DNA from: PVC group bacterium
GTDB taxonomy: Bacteria > Verrucomicrobiota > Kiritimatiellia > SS1-B-03-39 > UBA6053
Assembly: GCA_003565815.1 (NCBI GenBank)
Contig: PXAS01000052.1
Location: forward strand, 1 to 8,880
DNA length: 8,880 nt
Reading direction: 5' to 3'
Both the position numbers and the translations under genes were made by a program. The notes beneath the pieces were generated by a model, which had not been told where the DNA came from, did not search any database, and saw only the letters and a program-made list of their open reading frames with translations. Of the stretch, positions 1 to 5,646 are shown in pieces. Numbering within the stretch: position 1 is the stretch's first letter; each line of letters starts with the position of its first letter.

Positions 1-594
1 ACGCAAAGGTAGCGCGGTGATGTGCTCGGTCAGGGGATAGCGGCGGGTGCCGGGATAGACCACCCAAAGATGCTCCAAATCCAAATCCTCCCGTGCGATG
101 TGCATTGATTTTGAAGTGACAGGCGCATCCGCGCATTTGAACTCGAACCCCCAGCGTTTTCCGTGGCGGATAAACAGCAGGTCCAACTCCGCGCCACCCT
201 GAGTGCCGTAGAAAAACGCGTCGCGCTGGCCGTGGGCGATGAGCGTTTGTTCGAGCGCGAAACCCTCCCAACTGGCACCATATTGGGGATGACGGGGCAA
301 ATCCATGGCCACATCCAAACCGAGCAACTGGTGCAGTACCCCGCTGTCACGCAGATAAACTTTGGGCGATTTCACCAGCCGTTTGCCCAGATTCTCAAAC
401 CAGGGCGGCAATACCCGCAGCATAAAGGTCCCGGCCAGAATATCCCGATAACGCTCGGCCGTGGAACGCTTGACCCCCATGGCTTCGGCCAGGCGGCTGG
501 CATTCCAGGTTTGACCGTGGAAATGCGCGAGCATCATCCAAAAGCGCCGCAGTGCATCGGGAGCCACCTCAAAGCCCAATTTCGGGATGTCTCT
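1..594 (-). pseudogene. DUF4143 protein, 5'-truncated remnant (ATPase half missing)
   Basis: The minus strand is open from 594 to the window edge (198 codons) and reads as the C-terminal half of an AAA-ATPase/DUF4143 protein. It begins RDIPKLGFEVAPDALRRF, the usual start of the DUF4143 part, and continues through an HTH-like segment (WNASRLAEAMGVKRSTAERY) and KVYLRDSGVLHQLLG. It then has the nuclease-like GAELDLLF and GFEFK motifs, where the family carries a degenerate PD-(D/E)XK fold. Full-length members are roughly 380-420 residues with an N-terminal P-loop ATPase. Here two stop codons (TAA, TAG, at 595-600 on the minus strand) lie directly before RDIP, and no P-loop is visible upstream. 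The gene therefore appears broken at that junction, although an internal ATG near 538 could express the fragment. The true 3' end lies left of the window. The family assignment is firm; the loss of function is inference. Confidence 0.8.
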
Positions 595-704
595 CTATTA
601 TTTATCCTTGTATAATGCACCCTGGACGGGTCAATTTACAAGGTTATTTTGCGATAATGGTTGTAATTATAATTTCAGGTAATTTAAAGACTCCCATCCG
701 CAGG

Positions 705-723
705 CCCGCGAAGCATTCGCGGG
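705..723. repeat. Perfect 8-bp inverted repeat with a GCA loop
   Basis: CCCGCGAA at 705-712 and TTCGCGGG at 716-723 are exact reverse complements separated by GCA. The right arm is the first of five copies of the word CATTCGCGGG that build the adjoining tandem repeat. There is no T-run on either side, so an intrinsic terminator is not indicated. Confidence 0.85.
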
Positions 724-823
724 ACACCCCTCTTCCCTCCCCCCATTCGCGGGACGGCTCTGCCATTCGCGGGACACCCCTCTTCCCTCCCCCCATTCGC
801 GGGACGGCTCTGCCATTCGCGGG
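714..823. repeat. 50-bp tandem duplication built from a CATTCGCGGG word
   Basis: The 50-base unit at 714-763 is repeated identically at 764-813, and a third copy begins at 814 for 10 bases. Inside each unit the word CATTCGCGGG occurs twice, so it starts at 714, 744, 764, 794 and 814 with alternating 30- and 20-base steps. The long spacer is pyrimidine-rich (ACACCCCTCTTCCCTCCCCC) and the short one is ACGGCTCTGC. The exact identity of the two units suggests a recent duplication or ongoing slippage. It lies outside any convincing gene. Confidence 0.9.
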
Positions 824-964
824 GTTCACTCACCCCCAAAAATCCGCAGGACGGCGAAGCATCCGCTGGTTAGAAATCCTTTTCTCAAGTCATCTTAATT
901 GAATCAACAGGGCCTTCATTCGGAAACCTCAACCGGCGTCCCGAATTGAAGATGAACGCGACGG

Positions 965-1609
965 TCAAGGTAACAGGGATTTCACTTTGCGACCCAGTGT
1001 TTTCCCAACGATTTTTGCGCAGAAATCCACACCGCGCGCGTATTCACGGGCAAAGGCGGGATACGTCATGTTCCGGATGCCCGTGTTTTCATCCCGGGAA
1101 ATCAGGATGATGCCGTGTTCCTCCAGGGCAAACGTTTCTGCTTCCAGCCAGTACGTCAGTCTCCTTCTTCCGGAATCCCCCCACAAAATACTGTCGGTAA
1201 TTTGAATGCCCTTGGGTCCGAGCCCGGAGACCACCGCCCAGTGATAGCAATCATATAGAATCACCAGGGCAAGGTCCCCGTTTTCCAGATGGTCGCGCAG
1301 CCGGATATGATAGGCGGGATAAGGCTTCACGACATATTCTGTGTCGAAACCGTCCCAGTACAGAACTGCCAGCATATCCATGGGCCAGGTTCCCGAGAAG
1401 AGGTTGTCCGCGCCCCCAAGCCGATTTTCCAGACGGGTTCGCCCCGGAAAATTGTACGGCAAAATATGATCGGTTCCAAGGAACGTCCTGAGTTCAAGGG
1501 CTTCCGGATTCAGACCATAATAACAGTAGGCCGCGTGTGCCGCACAATACCCACAAGTATGATTTTCCTCCTGGGGGAGGGGGGTGACGGATTGTTTCAA
1601 GGTTTTCAT
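965..1609 (-). CDS. C39-like papain-fold cysteine peptidase, 214 aa
   Basis: Likely a cysteine peptidase of the C39-like papain fold. A catalytic triad can be read in the expected order: Cys19 in TCGYCAAHA, followed by a YYG segment as in C39 N-termini; His123 in YHWAVVSG; and Asp139 in ITDS. There is no ABC-transporter ATPase or membrane domain, so it is a stand-alone enzyme rather than a bacteriocin exporter. No signal peptide is seen, which suggests cytosolic action, although the gene upstream makes a membrane protein. I chose the ATG at 1609 because it overlaps the TGA of that gene as ATGA. A longer reading from 1654 would run through the upstream gene in another frame. The last 30 residues are basic and unassigned. 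The substrate is unknown. A transglutaminase-like or amidase role on the same fold is possible. Confidence 0.8.
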   Translation of the reverse strand: MKTLKQSVTPLPQEENHTCGYCAAHAAYCYYGLNPEALELRTFLGTDHILPYNFPGRTRLENRLGGADNLFSGTWPMDMLAVLYWDGFDTEYVVKPYPAYHIRLRDHLENGDLALVILYDCYHWAVVSGLGPKGIQITDSILWGDSGRRRLTYWLEAETFALEEHGIILISRDENTGIRNMTYPAFAREYARGVDFCAKIVGKTLGRKVKSLLP

Positions 1610-1767
1610 GGTTCGTTGGGGCCTTTCCGAGTTTGAGACCACTGTTTTGCACACCAGCGTCCGACGCGCTTCGCGTCCACTACCAGTGACTGAACCGGAT
1701 CCGCCTTGCCGCGGGAATACAACAAGGCGGTGGTGAAACCCACAACAAAAACAATGATCGTGTTCAT
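1606..1767 (-). CDS. 53-aa single-pass membrane protein
   Basis: This small gene lies directly upstream of the peptidase, and its TGA overlaps the peptidase ATG (ATGA at 1606-1609 on the minus strand), so the two are probably translationally coupled. It begins MNTIIVFVVGFTTALLYSRG, a hydrophobic N-terminal helix of about 16 residues followed by a positive residue, and is then a basic, polar tail (DAKRVGRW, KQWSQTRKG) likely to face the cytoplasm. A good ribosome-binding site, GGAG followed by six bases, precedes the ATG. I recognise no family. It could anchor, inhibit or be cut by the neighbouring peptidase; that is inference from position only. Confidence that it is a real gene rests on the ribosome-binding site, the overlap and the clear membrane-helix pattern. 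Confidence 0.65.
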   Translation of the reverse strand: MNTIIVFVVGFTTALLYSRGKADPVQSLVVDAKRVGRWCAKQWSQTRKGPNEP

Positions 1768-1781
1768 GGGGTACTCCATTG

Positions 1782-1833
1782 AAAAAGGACCTTCGGACGC
1801 CCCCGGGCTTTCACCCGCCCCTGTCCGAAGGTT
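1782..1833 (-). terminator. Terminator-like stem-loop in the leader of the peptidase operon
   Basis: CCTTCGGAC at 1790-1798 and GTCCGAAGG at 1823-1831 are exact reverse complements. One further A-T pair and two G-T pairs extend the outer stem, and a GC-rich loop of about 24 bases can fold further. Read on the minus strand, the stem is followed by TCCTTTTTC, the form of an intrinsic terminator. Only about 15 bases later comes the start codon of the 53-aa gene, and its GGAG site follows the T-run directly. It could end transcription from the kinase gene or act as an attenuator for the peptidase pair. Confidence 0.55.
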
Positions 1834-1879
1834 TGAAATCGGTTGTGCGATATGAAATTGCGGGCTGTGTACAATTGGC

Positions 1880-2014
1880 TCATGGGGATAAGAAGACGGG
1901 AACCCTGCCCATTTCCGGCGATAATCGAAAAAATCTACAGAAACCCGGGTTTATGGCAGTGGTGATCGCCTCCATCCTCGGGGGAGGGGAAGCGTTCTTG
2001 CAGAAGAGTTTCAT
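1880..2014 (-). CDS. Possible 44-aa ORF downstream of the kinase
   Basis: Starts 22 bases after the kinase stop codon, with AAGGAG placed eight bases before the ATG, which is the strongest ribosome-binding site in this part of the window. The product begins MKLFCKNASPPPRMEAI and has two cysteines and a basic middle (FCRFFRL). It has no clear membrane helix and no family I recognise. Codon use alone does not convince. The same stretch is open on the plus strand (1779-2030) with no better product. The evidence is the ribosome-binding site and the position between kinase and peptidase, so treat it as a candidate. Confidence 0.3.
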   Translation of the reverse strand: MKLFCKNASPPPRMEAITTAINPGFCRFFRLSPEMGRVPVFLSP

Positions 2015-2036
2015 ACCAGCCTCTCCTTGAGCCCGG

Positions 2037-3569
2037 TTACGCCTTCAGCAAGCCGGCGATTAGCTCACTGGGAGAGGGGCGGACTTCCGGTTGGTTGATA
2101 CCCTCCACCCACATTCTGAGGAAAATGTTGCGCATGGACGCCGAGTAGCTTAGCCACAGCCTTTGCCACGGACCCTCCGGCATGAAATGTTCCTGACCCG
2201 GTGCAAGCGGACAAACGCGATGCTCCAGATTTTGCTCTAAATTCGCCCCGCCTTTTTTCCGAAAAGGGTGGTCACCCTGTAAGAGAATTCGATAGATCAG
2301 AAGTGAGGCGGCAAATGTATCTTGGTCCTGTGTCCTGAGCTGTTTCTCTGCCGTGCGCAAGAGTTCCGGAGCGGTGTAATGCCTGTGAAACACATGGCTT
2401 GGATACACACAGTTATTATCTGTTACCTGAAAATTGTCGCAGTCAATCCATAGCAAGCGCTTATGTTTGGGGCATATGAGGAAATTCGCTGGGTTGAAGT
2501 CCACGGCACAAATCCCGTTCTGGTGAAGATATTCCAAGGTTTCGAGCATTTGGATGGAGATTGATACAAAGTCATTCCATTTGAAATCCGGCAGGAGATT
2601 TTGAAATTGTTGGGGACAACTCAGATGGGAAAGTGGAACACCTGTCATGCGGGCCATCGCAAAACCACAGGAATTCCCATTTGCATCCGTGACAAGAAAA
2701 CGCGGCCATGCCAATTCCGGCCGTGTTTCATGGAGCCGCTGCTTCACCAGCGCTTGTAGCTTCTTATTTCTCTCTGCAAGACCAGAGGGGTGGAGATAAA
2801 TTTTGACCAATGCGTTTTGTTGTATTTTGAGTGAATGGATTCTCCCTTCACCCCCCTGGGCAAAATGAGGTTCCAGTTCCCGGGCCTTTCCTTTCGGGTC
2901 AAACACTTCCAACCGAAGTGATGCCGTTCCCGGTGATAAAGGTGGGCTGTCGTGTGGTGGACTGAGCGTAGCTTGTGAAGTAGGCTGTACCACCCTACCG
3001 GCACAGGATGATGGGTGGAGTTGGGATATTGAATGGGCCAACCGGGTCCGGGAGACGTGTGAGGGTGGTGACGGGGGCTGGGGAGCGGAGAATGCGGAGG
3101 CATTGGAGGGCCTGGGTAAGGATGTCGGACTAATGTTGCGGGAAGCGCTCAGGTTCGGCTGGGGTGAAGCGGCAGCACCCGCAGGAGTTGAAGTAGGGAG
3201 AGGGGCCTTGGCCTGGACACATTTCCCTTTCGCCAGTAAACACAGAATCCACACCCCGAAACCTATTGCCAACACCCAAACCACCCCCCTAAAAAGGACT
3301 GCGATAAATGGGATCACATACTCAAGGAAGAATCCGGGCAGGTTCACAAGGATAAACCCGAGCAAAACCAAAGCAGAAAGCCCCAACAACGCAATGATGG
3401 CTCTGACGCAATACCCGAAAACGCTTTGAATTTGACTTTGGAAATTTTGAAAGAGATAGACACCCACATCAAAGCTGATCGCCGCGAGCCAAAAGATCGC
3501 ATCCAAATGAAACCGGGTGTCGAACACCGTTTCAACCAGAAATACAACGAACAGTAAAAGGATGGTCAT
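2037..3569 (-). CDS. Membrane-anchored Ser/Thr-kinase-like protein (YegI/TerK type), 510 aa
   Basis: A three-part protein. Residues 1-113 are strongly hydrophobic, with about four likely membrane segments (near 1-13, 24-40, 55-75 and 80-113). Residues 120-215 are a Pro/Ser/Ala-rich linker. Residues 217-510 are a protein-kinase fold: glycine loop QGGEGRIHSL (238-247), Lys256 in VKIY, catalytic loop VDFNPANFL with Asp357 and Asn362, IDCDNFQ (375-381) in place of DFG, TAPEL (399-403), and the HPF motif near 434. The IDxDxFQ form and the HPF element are typical of the YegI/tellurite-associated kinase family found with vWA and PP2C proteins. The key residues are present, so activity is plausible. 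A TGA nine bases upstream fixes the start at or after 3569, and no good ribosome-binding site is seen. It is divergent from the plus-strand operon starting at 3814. No phosphatase or vWA partner is in view. Confidence 0.85.
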   Translation of the reverse strand: MTILLLFVVFLVETVFDTRFHLDAIFWLAAISFDVGVYLFQNFQSQIQSVFGYCVRAIIALLGLSALVLLGFILVNLPGFFLEYVIPFIAVLFRGVVWVLAIGFGVWILCLLAKGKCVQAKAPLPTSTPAGAAASPQPNLSASRNISPTSLPRPSNASAFSAPQPPSPPSHVSRTRLAHSISQLHPSSCAGRVVQPTSQATLSPPHDSPPLSPGTASLRLEVFDPKGKARELEPHFAQGGEGRIHSLKIQQNALVKIYLHPSGLAERNKKLQALVKQRLHETRPELAWPRFLVTDANGNSCGFAMARMTGVPLSHLSCPQQFQNLLPDFKWNDFVSISIQMLETLEYLHQNGICAVDFNPANFLICPKHKRLLWIDCDNFQVTDNNCVYPSHVFHRHYTAPELLRTAEKQLRTQDQDTFAASLLIYRILLQGDHPFRKKGGANLEQNLEHRVCPLAPGQEHFMPEGPWQRLWLSYSASMRNIFLRMWVEGINQPEVRPSPSELIAGLLKA

Positions 3570-3813
3570 GGGAAGTCAGGGGCTTTATAAGAAATGAGGA
3601 AAGGGAGGGGGCTCGCAGTCCCTCTCTATCCAGAAGCTTGAAACAATGCTCGATTGCGGTTTTTTCCTCAAAAATCCGCAACCGGTCTCTGATCTGCCCC
3701 ACCTTGCAGGTGCACATGAAGGTGTATCGGCAACGCTTTTGCTTGAAAAAGGACGATTCCCCGCGTTTTTTTGGTTGTGATTTCCGTTCGGATATCAGAT
3801 ACATGCTAGGATC
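3570..3813. promoter_or_regulatory. Divergent intergenic region between kinase and six-ORF operon
   Basis: This 244-base gap separates two divergent start codons and should hold both promoters. On the plus strand the best candidate I see is TTGTGA at 3774, 17 bases, then GATACA, which is a weak match. On the minus strand a TTATAA at 3585-3590 lies close to the kinase start, with no good -35. A 90-codon minus-strand frame crosses the region (start 3804) and overlaps the kinase start, but nothing in its product convinces me it is a gene. Confidence 0.45.
3655..3682. repeat. Imperfect 12-position inverted repeat in the divergent promoter region
   Basis: TTGCGG-T-TTTTT (3655-3666), loop CCTC, then AAAAA-T-CCGCAA (3671-3682). 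This gives a stem of six pairs, one T-T mismatch and five pairs. The GC end is distal and the A/T part is next to the loop, which is not the form of an intrinsic terminator. Its place between divergent genes would suit an operator for a dimeric regulator, or a leader RNA structure. Confidence 0.6.
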
Positions 3814-4299
3814 ATGTCCGAAAACTCAAATTCAGATGATAATGTAAAAGCTCAGCGGATCCTGGAGTTACTGACCACGGTGCTTTCACTCCGGTGGGGA
3901 ACGATTTGGTGGCCCGATGAAGATTTGTGGAAGCAATGTCATTCGCACCATGACGTGAAGTCGGACCGAGTGGAGCACCCGGGGCTCTATTTGCGGAGAA
4001 AAGTGTCGTTCGACACCCTTTTTGAGCCCATTCCCATGGCCATCGGTACCACGCGCGGTTCGAACAAAGGCCGGGACACGCTACGCGTGAAGGGTTTGCG
4101 GGCCTCCGAACCGGAACGGGTCACCTGCTTTCGCTTGGGACGCCGTGGGTTGTTTCTCCTTCACCACTTTGCAGAGCGTCGGGAAACGCCGCCCTATCGG
4201 ATGCGCGTGTATTTGAACATGGACAAACCGCATTTGGATCGGGAGGAAGAAAAGGCGCTCGCGCTTTTGCTTGGGAGACAGGGGACCCATGGCCAATAA
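3814..4299 (+). CDS. MazF/PemK-like small protein, first of a tandem pair, 161 aa
   Basis: First gene of the plus operon. Residues from about 28 read GTIWWPDEDLWKQC, then VEHPGLYL, then EPIPMAIGTT, later CFRLGRRGLFLLHHF. The order GxIW, (R/H)PGLxL and a Px(x)xGTT-like turn recalls the MazF/PemK toxin barrel (GDIxxV, RPxLVxS, xPxTS), but the usual toxin residues are not clearly kept. The fold call is therefore inference, and RNase activity cannot be claimed. The next gene is a diverged paralogue, sharing GxIW, WxxC, HPGLxL, a D..PM.xGxT region and an RR segment. The two overlap by 11 bases. An AGGA lies very close to the ATG. Two consecutive tryptophans and a charged C-terminal helix (LDREEEKALALLLG) are notable. 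In context it may be a regulatory binding module rather than a toxin. Confidence 0.6.
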   Translation: MSENSNSDDNVKAQRILELLTTVLSLRWGTIWWPDEDLWKQCHSHHDVKSDRVEHPGLYLRRKVSFDTLFEPIPMAIGTTRGSNKGRDTLRVKGLRASEPERVTCFRLGRRGLFLLHHFAERRETPPYRMRVYLNMDKPHLDREEEKALALLLGRQGTHGQ

Positions 4300-4756
4300 G
4301 TACGCGGACCAAAGCAAAGCCGAAGAGAAGATGGCCGAAAGGCTGCTCCGTATGCACTCGATCCGGGTTGATTTTGGAAGCATCTGGCTTGTCCCTGAAA
4401 CCACTTGGGACCGTTGCGCCACGTGGTACCGAGAAAACCATGACCGGAAAGTGCATCCCGGGCTTTCCCTGAATGGTGATCGCCGGTATGATGTCTCCTT
4501 GGAGGCGGCGCCCATGCTTTTTGGGCGCACAAAATCCGGGGGGCGTTTTTCTTTCAAAGTGCTCAACGTAACCCCTCAACATCATACGTTTTTTCTTTGC
4601 CGGCGGTACGCGCTGATCCCACGCGACGAGTTTGTAGCCGAAAAACAGAATGCGATCAGCACCTGCATTTCTCGGAACCCGACCAAACCCTCCCTGACGG
4701 TGGAAGAAACGAGAGACCTCCGCGTGAAATTAAAAGAAACCCAACCAAGGCTTTAA
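4289..4756 (+). CDS. MazF/PemK-like small protein, second of the tandem pair, 155 aa
   Basis: Paralogue of the gene before it. After a charged N-terminal helix (AEEKMAERLLRMHS) it reads GSIWLVPETTWDRC, KVHPGLSL, APMLFGRT and FFLCRRYALIPRDEF, aligning with the corresponding segments of the first copy. The C-terminus is basic and poorly ordered in appearance (TVEETRDLRVKLKETQ). I chose the ATG at 4289; a TTG at 4271 would add six residues. A GGAG stands about 12 bases upstream and an AGGGGA nearer. It overlaps the previous gene by 11 bases and is followed after two bases by the next. As with the first copy, a MazF/PemK-type SH3-like barrel is my best reading from motif order, without catalytic proof. 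Duplication and divergence suggest that each copy has a different partner. Confidence 0.6.
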   Translation: MANKYADQSKAEEKMAERLLRMHSIRVDFGSIWLVPETTWDRCATWYRENHDRKVHPGLSLNGDRRYDVSLEAAPMLFGRTKSGGRFSFKVLNVTPQHHTFFLCRRYALIPRDEFVAEKQNAISTCISRNPTKPSLTVEETRDLRVKLKETQPRL

Positions 4757-4758
4757 TA

Positions 4759-5625
4759 ATGTCCGTACAACTTGAACACTGGTATCAATGGAAGGCGCGT
4801 TGCGCGGTCAATCTCTGTGACGAACAGATCCGGGAAGAGCTTACCCGAATGCTCATCCGGATGATGCGGAAGCTCGTTTGGATCGGCCGGCAGCGCGAAG
4901 CATTGGATGTAAAAGAGGCGGTCACCTTGTTTGACAGCTATAACGCCATGATGAAGCGGGGAGACGTCCGGTATCAAAAGGAATGGATGTTGGAGCCCGT
5001 GGCCGCGGTGGAGGCGGATTTGGAGCATAAGCTGGCGATGTGCAACCGTCGCGCGAAAGGGGTGATGAAAAATGCGGTGAGTCATTTTGTTCGCGGCGAA
5101 TGCAATCACGCGAAAACACGAAAAGCGTTGATGACTCGGTCGCTAAACGAAGCGCATGCGGGGAAGGAAGGGAGTCCGGTGCCGATGATGGATGCCTTAC
5201 TGAAGAAAAGTGCCCGGTATTTGGGCCAACGTGTGGATGAACTTTCTGTTCCGGGCACGCAACCTGCCTCGGCGGCGGCGGAAGCGGAGTTTTTGGAGAT
5301 CGCCGAGGGTTTGGCCGATGAGATGTGGAGGGAAATGCAAGCAGACGCCCGAAGCCTGATGCTGGCGATGGCGTTGAACCTTCCCATGACGCACGATCCC
5401 TTGTTGGAAGCCCTGAATGTGGCCCAGGCAACATTGTATGACCGCCGCAAAGCCCATGCGGTGAGCCTAATGAAAAAAATTACCACACTATATCCGGAAG
5501 ATGACCGCGAACAGCACTTCTTACTGGGTGGAATGGTACAACAAAAGCTACATGAAATCGCCTTGGATCAAATCCCGTTACCAGAGTGGGCGGTTGGTTG
5601 GATCGATAAGGCCATGGGTGAATGA
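4759..5625 (+). CDS. Helical protein with C-terminal HTH, possible divergent sigma factor, 288 aa
   Basis: Starts two bases after the previous stop codon, with AAGG eight bases upstream. An in-frame reading from 4597 would overlap the previous gene and is rejected. The protein is almost wholly helical by composition. Residues 1-115 carry EELTRMLIRMMRKLVW, then RYQKEWMLEP near 71-80, which could correspond to sigma region 2. A polar linker (about 135-175) follows, then a second helical part ending in an HTH-like segment, DPLLEALNVAQATLYDRRKA (213-232), with the look of sigma region 4.2 or a LuxR-type HTH. I infer a very divergent sigma-70-like factor. Alternatives are another HTH regulator or a helical adaptor. 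The following YPEDDREQHFLLG segment is an extension beyond the HTH. Its place next to MazF-like proteins and a Lon-like protein fits a sigma/anti-sigma unit. Confidence 0.55.
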   Translation: MSVQLEHWYQWKARCAVNLCDEQIREELTRMLIRMMRKLVWIGRQREALDVKEAVTLFDSYNAMMKRGDVRYQKEWMLEPVAAVEADLEHKLAMCNRRAKGVMKNAVSHFVRGECNHAKTRKALMTRSLNEAHAGKEGSPVPMMDALLKKSARYLGQRVDELSVPGTQPASAAAEAEFLEIAEGLADEMWREMQADARSLMLAMALNLPMTHDPLLEALNVAQATLYDRRKAHAVSLMKKITTLYPEDDREQHFLLGGMVQQKLHEIALDQIPLPEWAVGWIDKAMGE

Positions 5626-5646
5626 AACAGGGACACGAGGAAAACA

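Larger units (their letters stand above)
595..964. other. Gene-free stretch with hairpin and tandem repeats
   Basis: About 370 bases separate the DUF4143 remnant from the peptidase stop codon. Its open frames are low-complexity translations (repeated Ser-Arg-Asp, Arg-Gly-Thr and Pro runs) created by the tandem repeat, so I do not call a protein here. It holds an AT-rich part (about 640-690), the hairpin and repeat block at 705-823, and a unique stretch (about 830-964). The unique stretch begins with a loosely related CCGCAGGACGGCGAAGCATCCGC segment. I see no clear terminator for the peptidase operon that ends at 965. Confidence 0.6.

Noticed and set aside
609..616. Perfect TATAAT (611-616, plus strand) next to the DUF4143 break, and TTGACC on the minus strand nearby
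   Set aside because: No -35 at proper spacing was found for either strand (14-base spacing on the minus strand), and no plus-strand gene follows.
714..823. CRISPR array as an explanation for the repeated word with spacers
   Set aside because: The repeated word is only about 10 bases and the spacers recur identically, so this is a tandem duplication and not a CRISPR array.
552..902. Open frames on both strands across the repeat block (also 644-829 minus)
   Set aside because: The products are low-complexity translations of the tandem repeat with no protein-like hydrophobic pattern.
3532..3804. 90-codon minus-strand frame upstream of the kinase
   Set aside because: It overlaps the kinase start by 38 bases in another frame. 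One stretch looks helical, but the rest is unconvincing and no ribosome-binding site is clear.
3814..4756. Calling the tandem pair a classic toxin-antitoxin module
   Set aside because: Both members resemble each other, neither resembles an antitoxin, and the MazF catalytic residues are not evident.
4597..4758. Longer N-terminus for the 288-aa protein from 4597
   Set aside because: It would overlap most of the C-terminus of the previous gene. The ATG at 4759 has a good ribosome-binding site and a two-base intergenic gap.
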